From Limnohabitans sp. Rim11 (GTDB taxonomy: Bacteria; Pseudomonadota; Gammaproteobacteria; Burkholderiales; Burkholderiaceae_C): a stretch of DNA of 64,000 bases. The stretch is from positions 868,090-932,089 of the forward strand of contig NZ_CXOM01000001.1 of assembly GCF_001269365.1 (NCBI RefSeq), written 5' to 3'. The translations under genes were made by a program, and so were the position numbers. Below, in pieces: positions 8,094-17,065 of this stretch. Each line of letters starts with the position of its first letter. Within the stretch, counting starts at the first letter, position 1. The notes below the pieces were generated by a model. That model saw only the letters and a program-made list of their open reading frames with translations, searched no databases and was not told where the DNA came from.

Positions 8094-9956
8094 TTGGACG
8101 CTCCCAAAGATCTCCCTTTAGATCGTGATGCAGTCGTGTTGTCCATGGGTAACTCAGGTACCACTGCCACTTCTGCTGCGCCATCTTCTCCTTTGGACAC
8201 GCTGACACAGCGTTTTCAAGCCCTCACCACCAATCAACGTTTGCTCATGGGCGCTGGCGTCCTGGGCTTGGTGTTGGCGTTGGGCGTTGGCTTCTCGTCT
8301 GTCAAAAGCAATCAAGACTATCGTGTTCTTTTCACCAATGTGAACGACGGTGATGGCGCCGCCATTGTGGCGTCATTGCAGCAAATGAACGTGCCGTATC
8401 AGTTCACTGAGGGTGGTGCGGCCATCATGGTGCCGCAAGCGATGGTGTACGAAACGCGCTTGAAGCTAGCGGGTCAAGGTTTGCCAAAGGCTGGCAATGT
8501 TGGTTTTGAATTGCTGGAAAACCAAAAGTTTGGCACCAGCCAATTTGTGGAGCGAGTGAACTATTTGCGTGGCTTGGAAGGTGAGCTGGCGCGCAGTGTG
8601 AGTTCCATGGGTCAAGTGAAGTCGGCTCGTGTGCACTTGGCGGTCCCAAAGCCTTCCGCCTTTGTGCGTGAGCAAGAGCGTCCAACGGCTTCGGTTATTT
8701 TGACTTTGCATCCCGGCCGTGTTTTAGATCCTGCACAAATTGCGGCTGTTTCTAGATTGGTCAGTTCTGCCGTGCCTGGCATGAAGGTGCAAGACGTCGC
8801 CATCATGGACACAGAAGGTGGTGTGTTGGGCTCCAACGCCAATCGTTTGGCAGGGTTGGATGCATCGCAACTGAAGTACACCGCTGAAATTGAAGCGGCA
8901 CTTGCCAGTCGTTTGTCTTCGATCTTGGAGCCCTTGGCGGGCAAAGATGGTTTCCGTGCGCAAGTGACGGTCGATGTTGACTTCGACGAGCGTGAACGCA
9001 CATCAGAGACTTATGGCAAAAACTCTCCACCCAATCCACAGGCTATACGAAGCCAGCAGTCGATTGATGCAGGTGGTAACAAAAATGGTGCAGGTGGTAT
9101 TCCTGGGTCATTAACCAATCAACCACCACAACCGCCTGAAGCGCCCATCGTCAACCAAGTGCAGACACAAGCAGATGGCAGCCCCCGCAACTTGCGTGCG
9201 CCTGGCACTGTTGAAACGGGTGTGGCAGTCTCGGAAGATTCAAACTATCGCAAAGAACAGACGGTCAACTATGAAGTAGACCGCGCCATTGAAAAACTCA
9301 AGTCGAGCAAAGGCAAATTGGTCCGCGTCTCTGCTGCGGTTGTGTTGGACAACAAATATGAAAAGGGCGCAGCGCCAACAGCAGGCCGCAAGCTGGCCTA
9401 CACACCTGATGAAATTCAGAAGATCAACAGCCTGGTGAAAGATGCCATTGGCTACGTTCAAGCCAGAGGCGATACGGTCAGTGTGATGAACTTGCCTTTC
9501 TCAGAGGAGCCCGTTGTGCCGCCTTCCATCGTGAATCCAGATCTTGTCTCACAACTGGTGAGGTATGGCGCCATTGCGTTGGCTGTGTTGTTTGCTTATT
9601 TTGCAATTTTGCGCCCACTGTTGTGGCCGAAACCACCCGCACCTGTTGAGCCTGAATTCAAAGAGCCTGCAATGCCAGAGATCAGTGAAATTGATCGCTT
9701 GCGTGAAGAGATCCAGATGCAAGAAGAAACATGGGCTGTTCAACAAGAAGCTAAGAAAGCCAGAGAAGAACGCGTTGAGCGAGAAATCCAAGAACTGACT
9801 GAGCGCATGCGTGAAAAAGAGATTGCCAGCAAAGCCAAGATTGATGAGCTGGTCAATTACGCGATTTCGTATGCCAAGGATCAGCCTGAAGAAGCTGCGT
9901 TGCTGCTTCGCGCTTGGACATCAGAGCCGCAATCAGGACAGCAGGAGCTTTCATGA
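8094..9956 (+). CDS. fliF: Flagellar MS-ring protein FliF
   Basis: FliF forms the MS ring in the inner membrane, housing the export gate and carrying FliG. Seen: 620 residues from a TTG at 8094 with AGAGG at 8081-8085. Transmembrane helix 1 is at about 50-68. The YscJ/FliF ring-building motifs follow (VLFTNVNDGDGAAIV, QKFGTSQFVERVNYLRGLEGELARS-type). A Gly/Pro/Asn-rich periplasmic loop lies at about 305-375, helix 2 at about 490-512, and the cytoplasmic FliG-binding tail is at the end. The predicted sigma-54 start site lies within the ribosome site, so translation might instead begin at the ATG at 8145 (603 residues). The fliG ATG overlaps the stop codon. Confidence 0.93.
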   Translation: MDAPKDLPLDRDAVVLSMGNSGTTATSAAPSSPLDTLTQRFQALTTNQRLLMGAGVLGLVLALGVGFSSVKSNQDYRVLFTNVNDGDGAAIVASLQQMNVPYQFTEGGAAIMVPQAMVYETRLKLAGQGLPKAGNVGFELLENQKFGTSQFVERVNYLRGLEGELARSVSSMGQVKSARVHLAVPKPSAFVREQERPTASVILTLHPGRVLDPAQIAAVSRLVSSAVPGMKVQDVAIMDTEGGVLGSNANRLAGLDASQLKYTAEIEAALASRLSSILEPLAGKDGFRAQVTVDVDFDERERTSETYGKNSPPNPQAIRSQQSIDAGGNKNGAGGIPGSLTNQPPQPPEAPIVNQVQTQADGSPRNLRAPGTVETGVAVSEDSNYRKEQTVNYEVDRAIEKLKSSKGKLVRVSAAVVLDNKYEKGAAPTAGRKLAYTPDEIQKINSLVKDAIGYVQARGDTVSVMNLPFSEEPVVPPSIVNPDLVSQLVRYGAIALAVLFAYFAILRPLLWPKPPAPVEPEFKEPAMPEISEIDRLREEIQMQEETWAVQQEAKKAREERVEREIQELTERMREKEIASKAKIDELVNYAISYAKDQPEEAALLLRAWTSEPQSGQQELS

Positions 9957-11056
9957 ACACCACGGCTACAAATTACAGCCCCAACATCTTGGGCGGCGCC
10001 TTGCGCAAGGGGTTGCAAAAGCCTGACGCAGGCAGCGCTGGCATCAATTCACTCGACGGCCCTTCACGTGCCGCCATTGTGCTGATGGCCATGGGTCCGG
10101 AGGTGGCGAGCGATTTGATCAAATCTTTTTCGCCAGCCGAAGCGCAAAAAGTTTCATCTTTATTGGCAACAGTGCGCAGTTTAGACCGCGATGTGATGAT
10201 CGATGTTCTTGAAAATTTCAAGAACGTTACGGAGCATCGCAAGCAAGTGCCGTTTGATCCGAAGGCCTTTGTTTCTGCGCTTGTGAAGAAGTTTTCAGGT
10301 GAAGTGCCTAACCTGTGGCCAATGCCACAGAGTTCAAATCCGTTGGCTCAAAACGTACCAGCCCTCGACTTGATCAGCAATGTGACGCCTGACCAATTGC
10401 ACTTCCATTTGAAGGAAGAACATCCTCAGGTGGTTGCAACTTTGTTGTCGCTTATTCCATCAGAGCTGTCTGCTGCTGTACTGGAAAAATTTGACGAACA
10501 AATGCGTGATGAATTGGTGTTGCGTGTTGCCTTGTTGGATCAAGTCGACCCAACAGCCTTGATTGAGTTGAATGACATGTTAGAGCGCACCATTGGTGTT
10601 GATTCAGTGTCTCATATGGGCGGTATTGGCGGGGCTGCACCAGCAGCTGAGATTTTGAGTTTGTTTTCAGGTGGCATTGAGAAGAAAACACTTGAGAGTA
10701 TTCGCGTGCATTCGCCCAAGTTGGCAGACCAAATCGCAGCACGCATCTTTAAATTTGATGACTTCTTGCACATTGCACCGCAGTCTTTGCAACGTGTTTT
10801 GGCGGAAGTTACCAACGACGTTTTGCTAATTGCCTTGAAAGGCGCGAGCCCAACCGTGCGTGACTTTATGTTGTCCAATGTGACCAAGAGCAAGGCTGAC
10901 CGTTTGCGCTTCGAAATGGACGGGTTGCCGCCTGTTCGAGTTCAAGAAGTTGAATCGAAGCAACGCGAAGTCGTGCAGTTGGCGCGCAGTTTGCAAGAAA
11001 ATAGATTGGTTTCACTGGACCTTGTGGGTGCTGATGCATCAACAGGTATGGTCTAA
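9953..11056 (+). CDS. fliG: Flagellar motor switch protein FliG
   Basis: FliG sits on the MS ring and interacts with MotA to produce torque. Seen: 367 residues from the ATG at 9953, which overlaps the fliF stop as ATGA. The N-terminal domain (about 30-110) has RAAIVLMAMGPEVASDLIKSF. The middle domain carries the EHPQ motif at KEEHPQVVATLLSLIP, which binds FliM. The C-terminal domain at about 270-360 carries the charged torque helix (LKGASPTVRDFMLSNVTKSKADRL). Between about 85 and 140 the linker reads PNLWPMPQSS, longer than usual. Length is slightly above the E. coli 331 residues. Confidence 0.93.
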   Translation: MNTTATNYSPNILGGALRKGLQKPDAGSAGINSLDGPSRAAIVLMAMGPEVASDLIKSFSPAEAQKVSSLLATVRSLDRDVMIDVLENFKNVTEHRKQVPFDPKAFVSALVKKFSGEVPNLWPMPQSSNPLAQNVPALDLISNVTPDQLHFHLKEEHPQVVATLLSLIPSELSAAVLEKFDEQMRDELVLRVALLDQVDPTALIELNDMLERTIGVDSVSHMGGIGGAAPAAEILSLFSGGIEKKTLESIRVHSPKLADQIAARIFKFDDFLHIAPQSLQRVLAEVTNDVLLIALKGASPTVRDFMLSNVTKSKADRLRFEMDGLPPVRVQEVESKQREVVQLARSLQENRLVSLDLVGADASTGMV

Positions 11057-11069
11057 GCATTAACTTGTG

Positions 11070-11783
11070 ATGGACCGCTGGACCCCGCCTTCATTTGACG
11101 CTGAACCAGCCCCTCAAGCTGCCAGCGTGAAAGTTTCGGCGGCCTCCATGCCAGTTTCGGGCGTTACCCTGCCCACCATTGACGAAATTCAAGACATTCG
11201 CGCCAAGGCCTATCAAGAAGCCTTTACCCGGGGCCTGCAAGAAGGCATGGTAGAAGGACGTCAACAAGCCGCCGCATTGGGAAGAGAAGAGGGCTTTGAG
11301 AAAGGCCGAGAAGAGGGTTTTCAAACGGGTTATCAGCAAGGCTATCAAAGCGGTGCGCAAGACATTGAGCAATTGGGTCAATCTTTGAAGCAAGTCTTGC
11401 AAAGACTGGCTGGTTTGCCGGATTCATTTCAAACAGCCTTGCCTGAGTGGGTTTACGAAACTGCCTTGCGTTTGGCTGGCAAAGAACAAATGGACCGATC
11501 TGTGTTTGTGGCTGCTGTGCAAGAAGCTTTGTTGCGATTGCCACGACCTGGCCAAAGCTTGACAGTGGGTGTACCCGCTGCTGAATTGGACGCCTGGGAA
11601 AAATTATTGCAAGACCCCGACATGCCCTTTACGGCATTGGTCAGGGCAGATCCTGAACTCAGCGCAGGCTATGCCTATGTTCAAGTGGAGGGTACGCGTT
11701 TGGACGTGGGCAGTCGTGCACGTGAAGCCCTGGTTCGCAGTGCGCTTGGCCTGTTGCCTCATTCTGCGCCTGGTCAAGTTTGA
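11070..11783 (+). CDS. fliH: Flagellar export ATPase regulator FliH
   Basis: FliH is the peripheral stator of the FliI ATPase, linking it to the C ring. Seen: 237 residues with an acidic N-terminus, a Gly-rich helical stretch at about 45-100 in which glycines recur every four residues (REEGFEKGREEGFQTGY, QQGYQSG), the GxxxG repeat typical of FliH, and a C-terminal FliI-binding globular domain (EWVYETALRLAGKE, VEGTRLDVGSRAREALVR). A GTG at 11067 directly precedes the chosen ATG at 11070. The stop codon overlaps the TTG start of fliI. Confidence 0.9.
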   Translation: MDRWTPPSFDAEPAPQAASVKVSAASMPVSGVTLPTIDEIQDIRAKAYQEAFTRGLQEGMVEGRQQAAALGREEGFEKGREEGFQTGYQQGYQSGAQDIEQLGQSLKQVLQRLAGLPDSFQTALPEWVYETALRLAGKEQMDRSVFVAAVQEALLRLPRPGQSLTVGVPAAELDAWEKLLQDPDMPFTALVRADPELSAGYAYVQVEGTRLDVGSRAREALVRSALGLLPHSAPGQV

Positions 11784-13189
11784 TCAGTTTGAACATCACA
11801 GGCCCCGCAGTGAGCACCGTTGATTTAGATGAGTTTGTTCAGTCGCAGCGTGCCAAGCTGGCGCAGTTACCTTTGTCTGTGCGCGAAGGTTGTGTGAAAC
11901 GCGTTTCAGGCTTGATGATTGAAGTGGAGGGCTTGCCACTTCCTATCGGCTCCCACGCATGTGTTGAGAACAGTCGACAAAACATGTGGATCGATGCCGA
12001 GTGCATTGGCTTTGAAGGCAATACCACTTACCTCATGGCATTTGATCAGGTGAATGGACTTTCACCGGGTGCTGTGGTGTATCCACTGCTCACACCGCAA
12101 AGAGGCCCACAGGGTTACCAAATGCGCCAGGGCATCGCCTCCTTACCCATCGGTCCTCAGCTGTTAGGTCGCGTGGTCGATGGCTTAGGTCGCCCACTGG
12201 ATGGTTTGGGCGGCGCCACTTGGACCGACGTCCTCACACGGCCTGCATCGCCCAACCCTCTGAAACGTGCACCGATTCATGAACCATTGGATACGGGCGT
12301 CAGGGCCATCAATGCAATGCTGACGGTTGGCCGCGGGCAGCGGCTCGGCTTGTTTGCAGGTTCTGGTGTGGGTAAAAGTGTTTTGTTGTCGATGCTGACA
12401 CGCAATTGTGTGGCCGATGTGATTGTGATTGCCTTGGTGGGGGAACGCAGTCGCGAAGTGCGCGAGTTTTGTGACGACCAATTGGACGAGACCTCGCGTG
12501 CACGCGCTGTGGTGGTGGCATCGCCCGCAGATACATCGCCATTGGCACGCGCCAAAGGTGCTGAATACGCCACCGATGTGGCCACATGGTTTCGCGACCA
12601 AGGCAAGCATGTGGTTTTGATCGTCGATTCCCTCACGCGCTATGCCATGGCCCAACGTGAAATTGGACTGAGCTTAGGCGAAGCACCCGTCGCGAGGGGC
12701 TATCCTGCCAGCGTTTTTGGTCGACTGCCTGCCTTGGTAGAGAGGGTGGGTAACGGTGAAAAGGACGAGGGCTCCTTAACGGCTTTTTACACCGTGCTGC
12801 TAGAGGGTGATGATGTTCATGACCCCGTCGCGGATGCTGCGCGCGGAGTTTTAGACGGGCATATCTTTTTGTCGCGCGAGCTGGCCGATGCCGGTCATTA
12901 CCCGGCCATTGATATTGAGAAATCTATTTCAAGGGTGATGCCCAAAGTGGCAAGCCCCGAACATGTCCTGGCTGCGCGACGCATTAAGCAGTTGATCAGT
13001 CGGCATGCGCAAAGCCGTGACATGGTGGCCATGGGCGCTTACATGGCGGGCTCAGACCCAGACCTGGACGCAGCCCTGAAGCTTTGGTCGCACATTCGAA
13101 CATTTTTGCAGCAAGACTCTCACATGGTGGCCGACATAGACGGCAGCATTGAGGCACTGTCGACCCTTGCGAGGGCCTCGCAGCTATGA
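11780..13189 (+). CDS. fliI: Flagellum-specific export ATPase FliI
   Basis: FliI is the hexameric ATPase that unloads chaperones and assists type III export. Seen: 469 residues, F1-beta-like. Walker A AGSGVGKS is at about 193-200, Walker B VVLIVDSLTRYA near 278, and the export-ATPase signature GYPASVFGRLPALVERVG-type segment follows. The C-terminal helical domain ends with FLQQDSH. The start is a TTG at 11780 that overlaps the fliH stop as TTGA; a GTG at about 11811 is an alternative that would shorten the N-terminus by about ten residues. It is followed by fliJ with ATGA overlap. Confidence 0.93.
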   Translation: MISLNITGPAVSTVDLDEFVQSQRAKLAQLPLSVREGCVKRVSGLMIEVEGLPLPIGSHACVENSRQNMWIDAECIGFEGNTTYLMAFDQVNGLSPGAVVYPLLTPQRGPQGYQMRQGIASLPIGPQLLGRVVDGLGRPLDGLGGATWTDVLTRPASPNPLKRAPIHEPLDTGVRAINAMLTVGRGQRLGLFAGSGVGKSVLLSMLTRNCVADVIVIALVGERSREVREFCDDQLDETSRARAVVVASPADTSPLARAKGAEYATDVATWFRDQGKHVVLIVDSLTRYAMAQREIGLSLGEAPVARGYPASVFGRLPALVERVGNGEKDEGSLTAFYTVLLEGDDVHDPVADAARGVLDGHIFLSRELADAGHYPAIDIEKSISRVMPKVASPEHVLAARRIKQLISRHAQSRDMVAMGAYMAGSDPDLDAALKLWSHIRTFLQQDSHMVADIDGSIEALSTLARASQL

Positions 13190-13620
13190 GTGGTCGCGTC
13201 TTTCAAGTCTTGCAGCAGATGCTCAAAATGCGCAAGGACAGGTCGGTGGCCAAGTCAAAAATGGTCAAGGCTGAATTGGACCGTGTGAGCAGCTTCAACG
13301 CGCAAATTGAGTCGTATGCCAATGAGTACGAGTCGCAGTGGATGAACACTGCGCAGAAGGGCGATACCGTGTTGCACCTTCAAACACAGGCCAGTTTTGG
13401 GCAGAAGCTACGTGCCACCGCAGCCTCTCAAGTGCCTGAAATTCAGAATCTCCAGGCTCAAACCAAAGAGGCAATGACCAAGGCGCAACAAGACGCTGAG
13501 CGACTGAAGACTTTTGAGAGCTACATGGCCAATCGGCAACGGCTGAAGCAAAAGGCTTTGGATCAGCAGGACGAGAAGACCTTAGAAGACGTTTTACAGG
13601 CGCGGCATCGATCTTCGTGA
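13186..13620 (+). CDS. fliJ: Flagellar export chaperone FliJ
   Basis: FliJ is a small coiled-coil protein that inserts into the FliI ring like the gamma subunit of F1 and recycles chaperones. Seen: 144 residues, almost entirely helical and rich in Gln/Lys/Glu/Ala, with two long amphipathic helices (about 5-60 and 75-140) and no membrane segment. Identification rests on this character and on its place directly after fliI with ATGA overlap, the standard order. It ends the fliF operon: the next gene has its own sigma-54 promoter 5 bases downstream. Confidence 0.85.
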   Translation: MSGRVFQVLQQMLKMRKDRSVAKSKMVKAELDRVSSFNAQIESYANEYESQWMNTAQKGDTVLHLQTQASFGQKLRATAASQVPEIQNLQAQTKEAMTKAQQDAERLKTFESYMANRQRLKQKALDQQDEKTLEDVLQARHRSS

Positions 13621-13624
13621 AGGG

Positions 13625-13640
13625 TGGCATCTAATTTGCA
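13625..13640 (+). promoter_or_regulatory. Sigma-54 promoter of fliKMNOPQR
   Basis: TGGCAT at 13625-13630 and TTGCA at 13636-13640 with perfect spacing (GG to GC offset 12), a near-consensus -24/-12 element. Predicted start near 13650, about 20 bases before the fliK ATG. It begins 5 bases after the fliJ stop codon. Confidence 0.8.
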
Positions 13641-13670
13641 TGACATGGTTACATTTTGGGAAATTCAACC

Positions 13671-15602
13671 ATGGCAATTATTGTTACCAACCCATCAACC
13701 GTTCAATTTTCAGGCGCCGTCTCTGACGCGCAAGATCCTGCTGCAAACCCAATAGACACGGGCTTTACAGAGGAGCTGGCCAATGCCATGCAGCCTGTGA
13801 CTTCGGTTGCGGAAGGCGGTCAAAGCGGACCTCAAATGGACGCAGATCCCGCTGATGAAAAATTGCTAGACCTGCAAATTTTGCCGGCCGATGTGTTGCT
13901 AAACGCCGTGGGGGATGCAAATTTTGCCCTTGCTGCACAAGGACTGAAGGCAGAGACCACTCAGCAGGTTCCGTTAGACCAACCCGCAGATCTGAAACTC
14001 GCCGACCCTAATTTAGCGGCCGACATGGCAGCCGCTGCACTGGCGGCGCAGATGGCGGGTGCAGCCTTGCCAGTGGCTGTGACTTCACAACAAGTCGCTT
14101 CAAACAACGCGAAAGATCTTGCTGTAGACGCTGTTGCCCAAGCTGGCGCGTTGGCATCCAATGTCTCACTTCAATCCAATGATGCAGCCACTGGCGCTGT
14201 GCCGCAGGCATTGATCGACGCAACAGGCGCAGACCAATCCGCCAACCCAGTATTGACCAGCCAGGTCCAGAGCACGCAGACTGCTGTGACTAGCGATTTG
14301 AGCCAGGCCTTGCCTCATGTTAAAGAAGACCTTGGCGCCAGTGTTCAAACCATTTCGGCCAGCGCTTTGTCAATGGACGGTAACGCACAGTCTGATGTTC
14401 AGTCTGTAACCACGACCACGATCCAACAATTGACCAAGGCCGAAGTAACAGGGCCTGGCCCCGAAGCAGCGGCTTTGGTGAGTGTGCCTAACAACAACTC
14501 TCAAACTGCGACGCAAGCTGTTGCTGTATTGGCATCCCAAGCTCAGCCGGTAGCGGCGACATCCAATGAAGCCGATCCAACGAACATCCATGCTACCGAT
14601 GCGTCACTCTCGAATGTGAAAGCGCAAGTTTCGGATGGGGCAATGGTCAGCTCGGAAATCACTGCAGAGGCAATTACCTCGCAAAGCTTGAATCCTAATA
14701 TGCCTGTTCAATCGATATTCGCGCAAACGTCAGTCAGCACACCGGTGAATGCGCAATTGACAGGGGTTGAAGTTGCTCAGCAAAGCCAATCTGTTGCCGT
14801 CACAGCCAAGCTGCAAACTGTTGAAGACGCTGCGAATTTGGCAACCGACAACCTGGATGTTGCTGATGCAGACAAGCCAGTTGTCGTTCAAAAGTCAGCC
14901 AGCAGTGTTGAAGAATCTGCCTTAAAGTTCGATGCCAAATTGGGTGGCGATCAAGATCTTGACGCGGCAAGCATCAACGCAGCGCAGCAGGCGCTTGACT
15001 TGCAAGCGCAGGCAGCAGAGTTGCCTCGCGCCAACAGAGATGTCGTTCAATCAGTTGCAAAAAGCTTTGAAGAGGTGTCTTCCACTTTTGTCAGCAGCTT
15101 GGTAGGCGGTGCGCAACGCCCCGTCACGACAGTGATGGACTGGGTTGCCTTGAAGACGCAAGAAACTCCACGGCCTGTCATGCCACATGAAGTTCGTCTG
15201 GATTCGGGGGCTGTTCAGGTGGAAATTCAGCGCATGGTCAAACAAGGTGGCGGTCATGTAGTGATGGAATTAACGCCGCCTGACCAAAGCAAGTTCACCA
15301 TCGAATTAAAGTTAGATGACAAGGGAGGCGCTTATTTGCGAGTTGAAGGTGTCAGCGACTCAACGAAGACACGTTTGGAGCAAAGTGCGCCGCAGCTTCA
15401 AGAACAATTTCAGCAAATGGGCTTGAACTTGCAACTGGACATGCGTCAAAATCAGGAATCTGCTTCGCAGGTTTTCGACAACCCATCCAATGACGCTGGT
15501 TTTGACAATCAGCTTCCAGAAACCTTGGTTGACTCCGCGCGACCTCAAAATGCTGGTAGATCACGGCCAAACAATGGCAATCAAATCTATTTGTACGCTT
15601 AA
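13671..15602 (+). CDS. fliK: Flagellar hook-length control protein FliK
   Basis: FliK is the exported ruler that measures the hook and switches FlhB from rod/hook to filament substrates. Seen: 643 residues. About the first 500 are low-complexity, rich in Ala/Gln/Val/Ser/Thr with few aromatics, as expected for an unfolded ruler. The C-terminal Flg_hook domain at about 510-605 has AVQVEIQRMVKQGGGHVVME, LTPPDQSKFTIELKLD and a Gln-rich end. The ATG at 13671 follows GGGAA; an in-frame TTG at 13656 is less likely. It is longer than E. coli FliK (405), which matches the idea of a long ruler or large hook subunit. Confidence 0.9.
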   Translation: MAIIVTNPSTVQFSGAVSDAQDPAANPIDTGFTEELANAMQPVTSVAEGGQSGPQMDADPADEKLLDLQILPADVLLNAVGDANFALAAQGLKAETTQQVPLDQPADLKLADPNLAADMAAAALAAQMAGAALPVAVTSQQVASNNAKDLAVDAVAQAGALASNVSLQSNDAATGAVPQALIDATGADQSANPVLTSQVQSTQTAVTSDLSQALPHVKEDLGASVQTISASALSMDGNAQSDVQSVTTTTIQQLTKAEVTGPGPEAAALVSVPNNNSQTATQAVAVLASQAQPVAATSNEADPTNIHATDASLSNVKAQVSDGAMVSSEITAEAITSQSLNPNMPVQSIFAQTSVSTPVNAQLTGVEVAQQSQSVAVTAKLQTVEDAANLATDNLDVADADKPVVVQKSASSVEESALKFDAKLGGDQDLDAASINAAQQALDLQAQAAELPRANRDVVQSVAKSFEEVSSTFVSSLVGGAQRPVTTVMDWVALKTQETPRPVMPHEVRLDSGAVQVEIQRMVKQGGGHVVMELTPPDQSKFTIELKLDDKGGAYLRVEGVSDSTKTRLEQSAPQLQEQFQQMGLNLQLDMRQNQESASQVFDNPSNDAGFDNQLPETLVDSARPQNAGRSRPNNGNQIYLYA

Positions 15603-15614
15603 GACTGCCCCAAC

Positions 15615-16661
15615 ATGAATTCATCATCAACCCCTGTGCATTTCCCCTTTGCCAAAGACGCGTTTGTGGGAATTGACTGGAATCGCGAACAGGTCGAGTC
15701 ATTGCACATGCATTTTTTGGCGCAATGGCGCCAATCTTTGTCGGCTTTGGTTCCCGCAGTTGTGCAAATCCAAATTGGCGATATTGAACTGAAAAGCTAT
15801 CAGCAATACCTGAAAGATGTGCCGACCCAAGCTGATATTCAGGTTTTTGAAATCGAAGCCATGCAATCGCTTTGTGCTTGGAGCTTTGACAGTCGCTGGG
15901 TTGCTACAGCAGTTGATTGCATTTTCGGGGGTGCTGGTCGCATTCCTGTGCGGGATTTACCGCGCCGAGTCACCCACATTGAATTGGGTGTGCGTCAACG
16001 TTTGATGGAGTCGCTGGCCACTGCCTATGAATCTGCATGGCAAGCGATGTATCCCATTCGCATGAAGCCCTTGCGCCAAGAGCAGCAGATGTCAGCTCTG
16101 CGCCTTGCAGCCATGCAAGACGCTGTTTTGCATGCCCAATTTCACATCACATTCAACAGCGTTCAGTTGAACGTCAATTTGTGCATGCCACGGCGCGCCC
16201 TGGAATGTTTGAGTCCTGACGAAACACAAAATGAAAGTTCAGCCACGCAGTCTGTGGCTTGGAGTCGAAGTTTGCAGCATCAATTGCATTCCACCATGGT
16301 TGATGCAGTTGCTGTACTGTGTGAAAAAGAATTAACGGTGGCGCAGCTTTTATCGCTGTCCATTGGTCAGGTGTTGCCGATCGAGTTGTCAGAACCAGTG
16401 CGTCTGATGGCAGATGGTGTGAGCATTCTGAACGGCCGATACGGTGTTCGCAACGGTCACTACGCACTCAAAGTAGAGCACATCAATGAACAGCACAATT
16501 ACCACGAAGCGACAGAGAACAACGCTGCCCATGTGATGGCTGACGATCTGCAGACTGCGCATCCTGTTTTGCCAGAGCAAGCCCAGGCTGATTTGAGTTC
16601 AGCTGCAGCAGCCTTGAACCAACTGTCCGATCAAATTCAAAAAAATGAGGGAGCCCAATAA
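15615..16661 (+). CDS. fliM: Flagellar motor switch protein FliM lacking the N-terminal CheY-binding segment
   Basis: FliM forms the wall of the C ring between FliG and FliN. Seen: 348 residues. The middle CheC-like domain has the FliG-contact loop IFGGAGR at about 104-110 (usual form GGDGR) and LCMPRRALE. A C-terminal SpoA domain lies at about 235-310 (VAQLLSLSIGQVLPIEL). The expected N-terminal LSQxEIDxLL motif that binds phospho-CheY, and its linker, are absent: the domain starts after about 16 residues, and only 12 bases separate it from the fliK stop, leaving no room for a longer start. No fliL precedes it. The stop overlaps the fliN ATG (TAATG). Confidence 0.85.
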   Translation: MNSSSTPVHFPFAKDAFVGIDWNREQVESLHMHFLAQWRQSLSALVPAVVQIQIGDIELKSYQQYLKDVPTQADIQVFEIEAMQSLCAWSFDSRWVATAVDCIFGGAGRIPVRDLPRRVTHIELGVRQRLMESLATAYESAWQAMYPIRMKPLRQEQQMSALRLAAMQDAVLHAQFHITFNSVQLNVNLCMPRRALECLSPDETQNESSATQSVAWSRSLQHQLHSTMVDAVAVLCEKELTVAQLLSLSIGQVLPIELSEPVRLMADGVSILNGRYGVRNGHYALKVEHINEQHNYHEATENNAAHVMADDLQTAHPVLPEQAQADLSSAAAALNQLSDQIQKNEGAQ

Positions 16662-17062
16662 TGGACGGTCTTTCTAACTTGGGCGGTAACACCCCAGCTG
16701 ACGACCTCACCCGTTGGCTCAAAAACGCACCTGCCACAGGAACGGTACAAAAAGCCACTTTTGAGAATTTAGAATCCACCGAATCGGCGGAATCTGGCGT
16801 TCGAGACGTGGGCATGATCATGGACCTGCCGGTCAAAGTCATGGTTGAGCTTGGCAGAACCAAGATGTCCATTGGCGAACTCTTGGCTCTGCACAAAGGC
16901 TCGGTCATTGAGCTTAATGTCCATGCGGGAGATCCACTAGATTTGGTGGTCAATGGATGCTTGATTGCCCAGGGAGAAGTCGTTATCGTGAATGATCGTT
17001 ATGGTATCCGTCTGACTGATATCATTTCACCTTCGGAACGATTACGAAAAACCAGTCGGTAA
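16661..17062 (+). CDS. fliN: Flagellar motor switch protein FliN
   Basis: FliN forms the base of the C ring and binds FliH. Seen: 133 residues, a variable polar first 45 residues, then a complete SpoA domain at about 55-130 with MDLPVKVMVELGRTKMSIGE, VIELNVHAGDPLDLVVNG and IAQGEVVIVNDRYGIRLTDI. Length is near the E. coli value of 137. One base is shared with the fliM stop; fliO follows after 3 bases. Confidence 0.93.
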   Translation: MDGLSNLGGNTPADDLTRWLKNAPATGTVQKATFENLESTESAESGVRDVGMIMDLPVKVMVELGRTKMSIGELLALHKGSVIELNVHAGDPLDLVVNGCLIAQGEVVIVNDRYGIRLTDIISPSERLRKTSR

Positions 17063-17065
17063 CCT

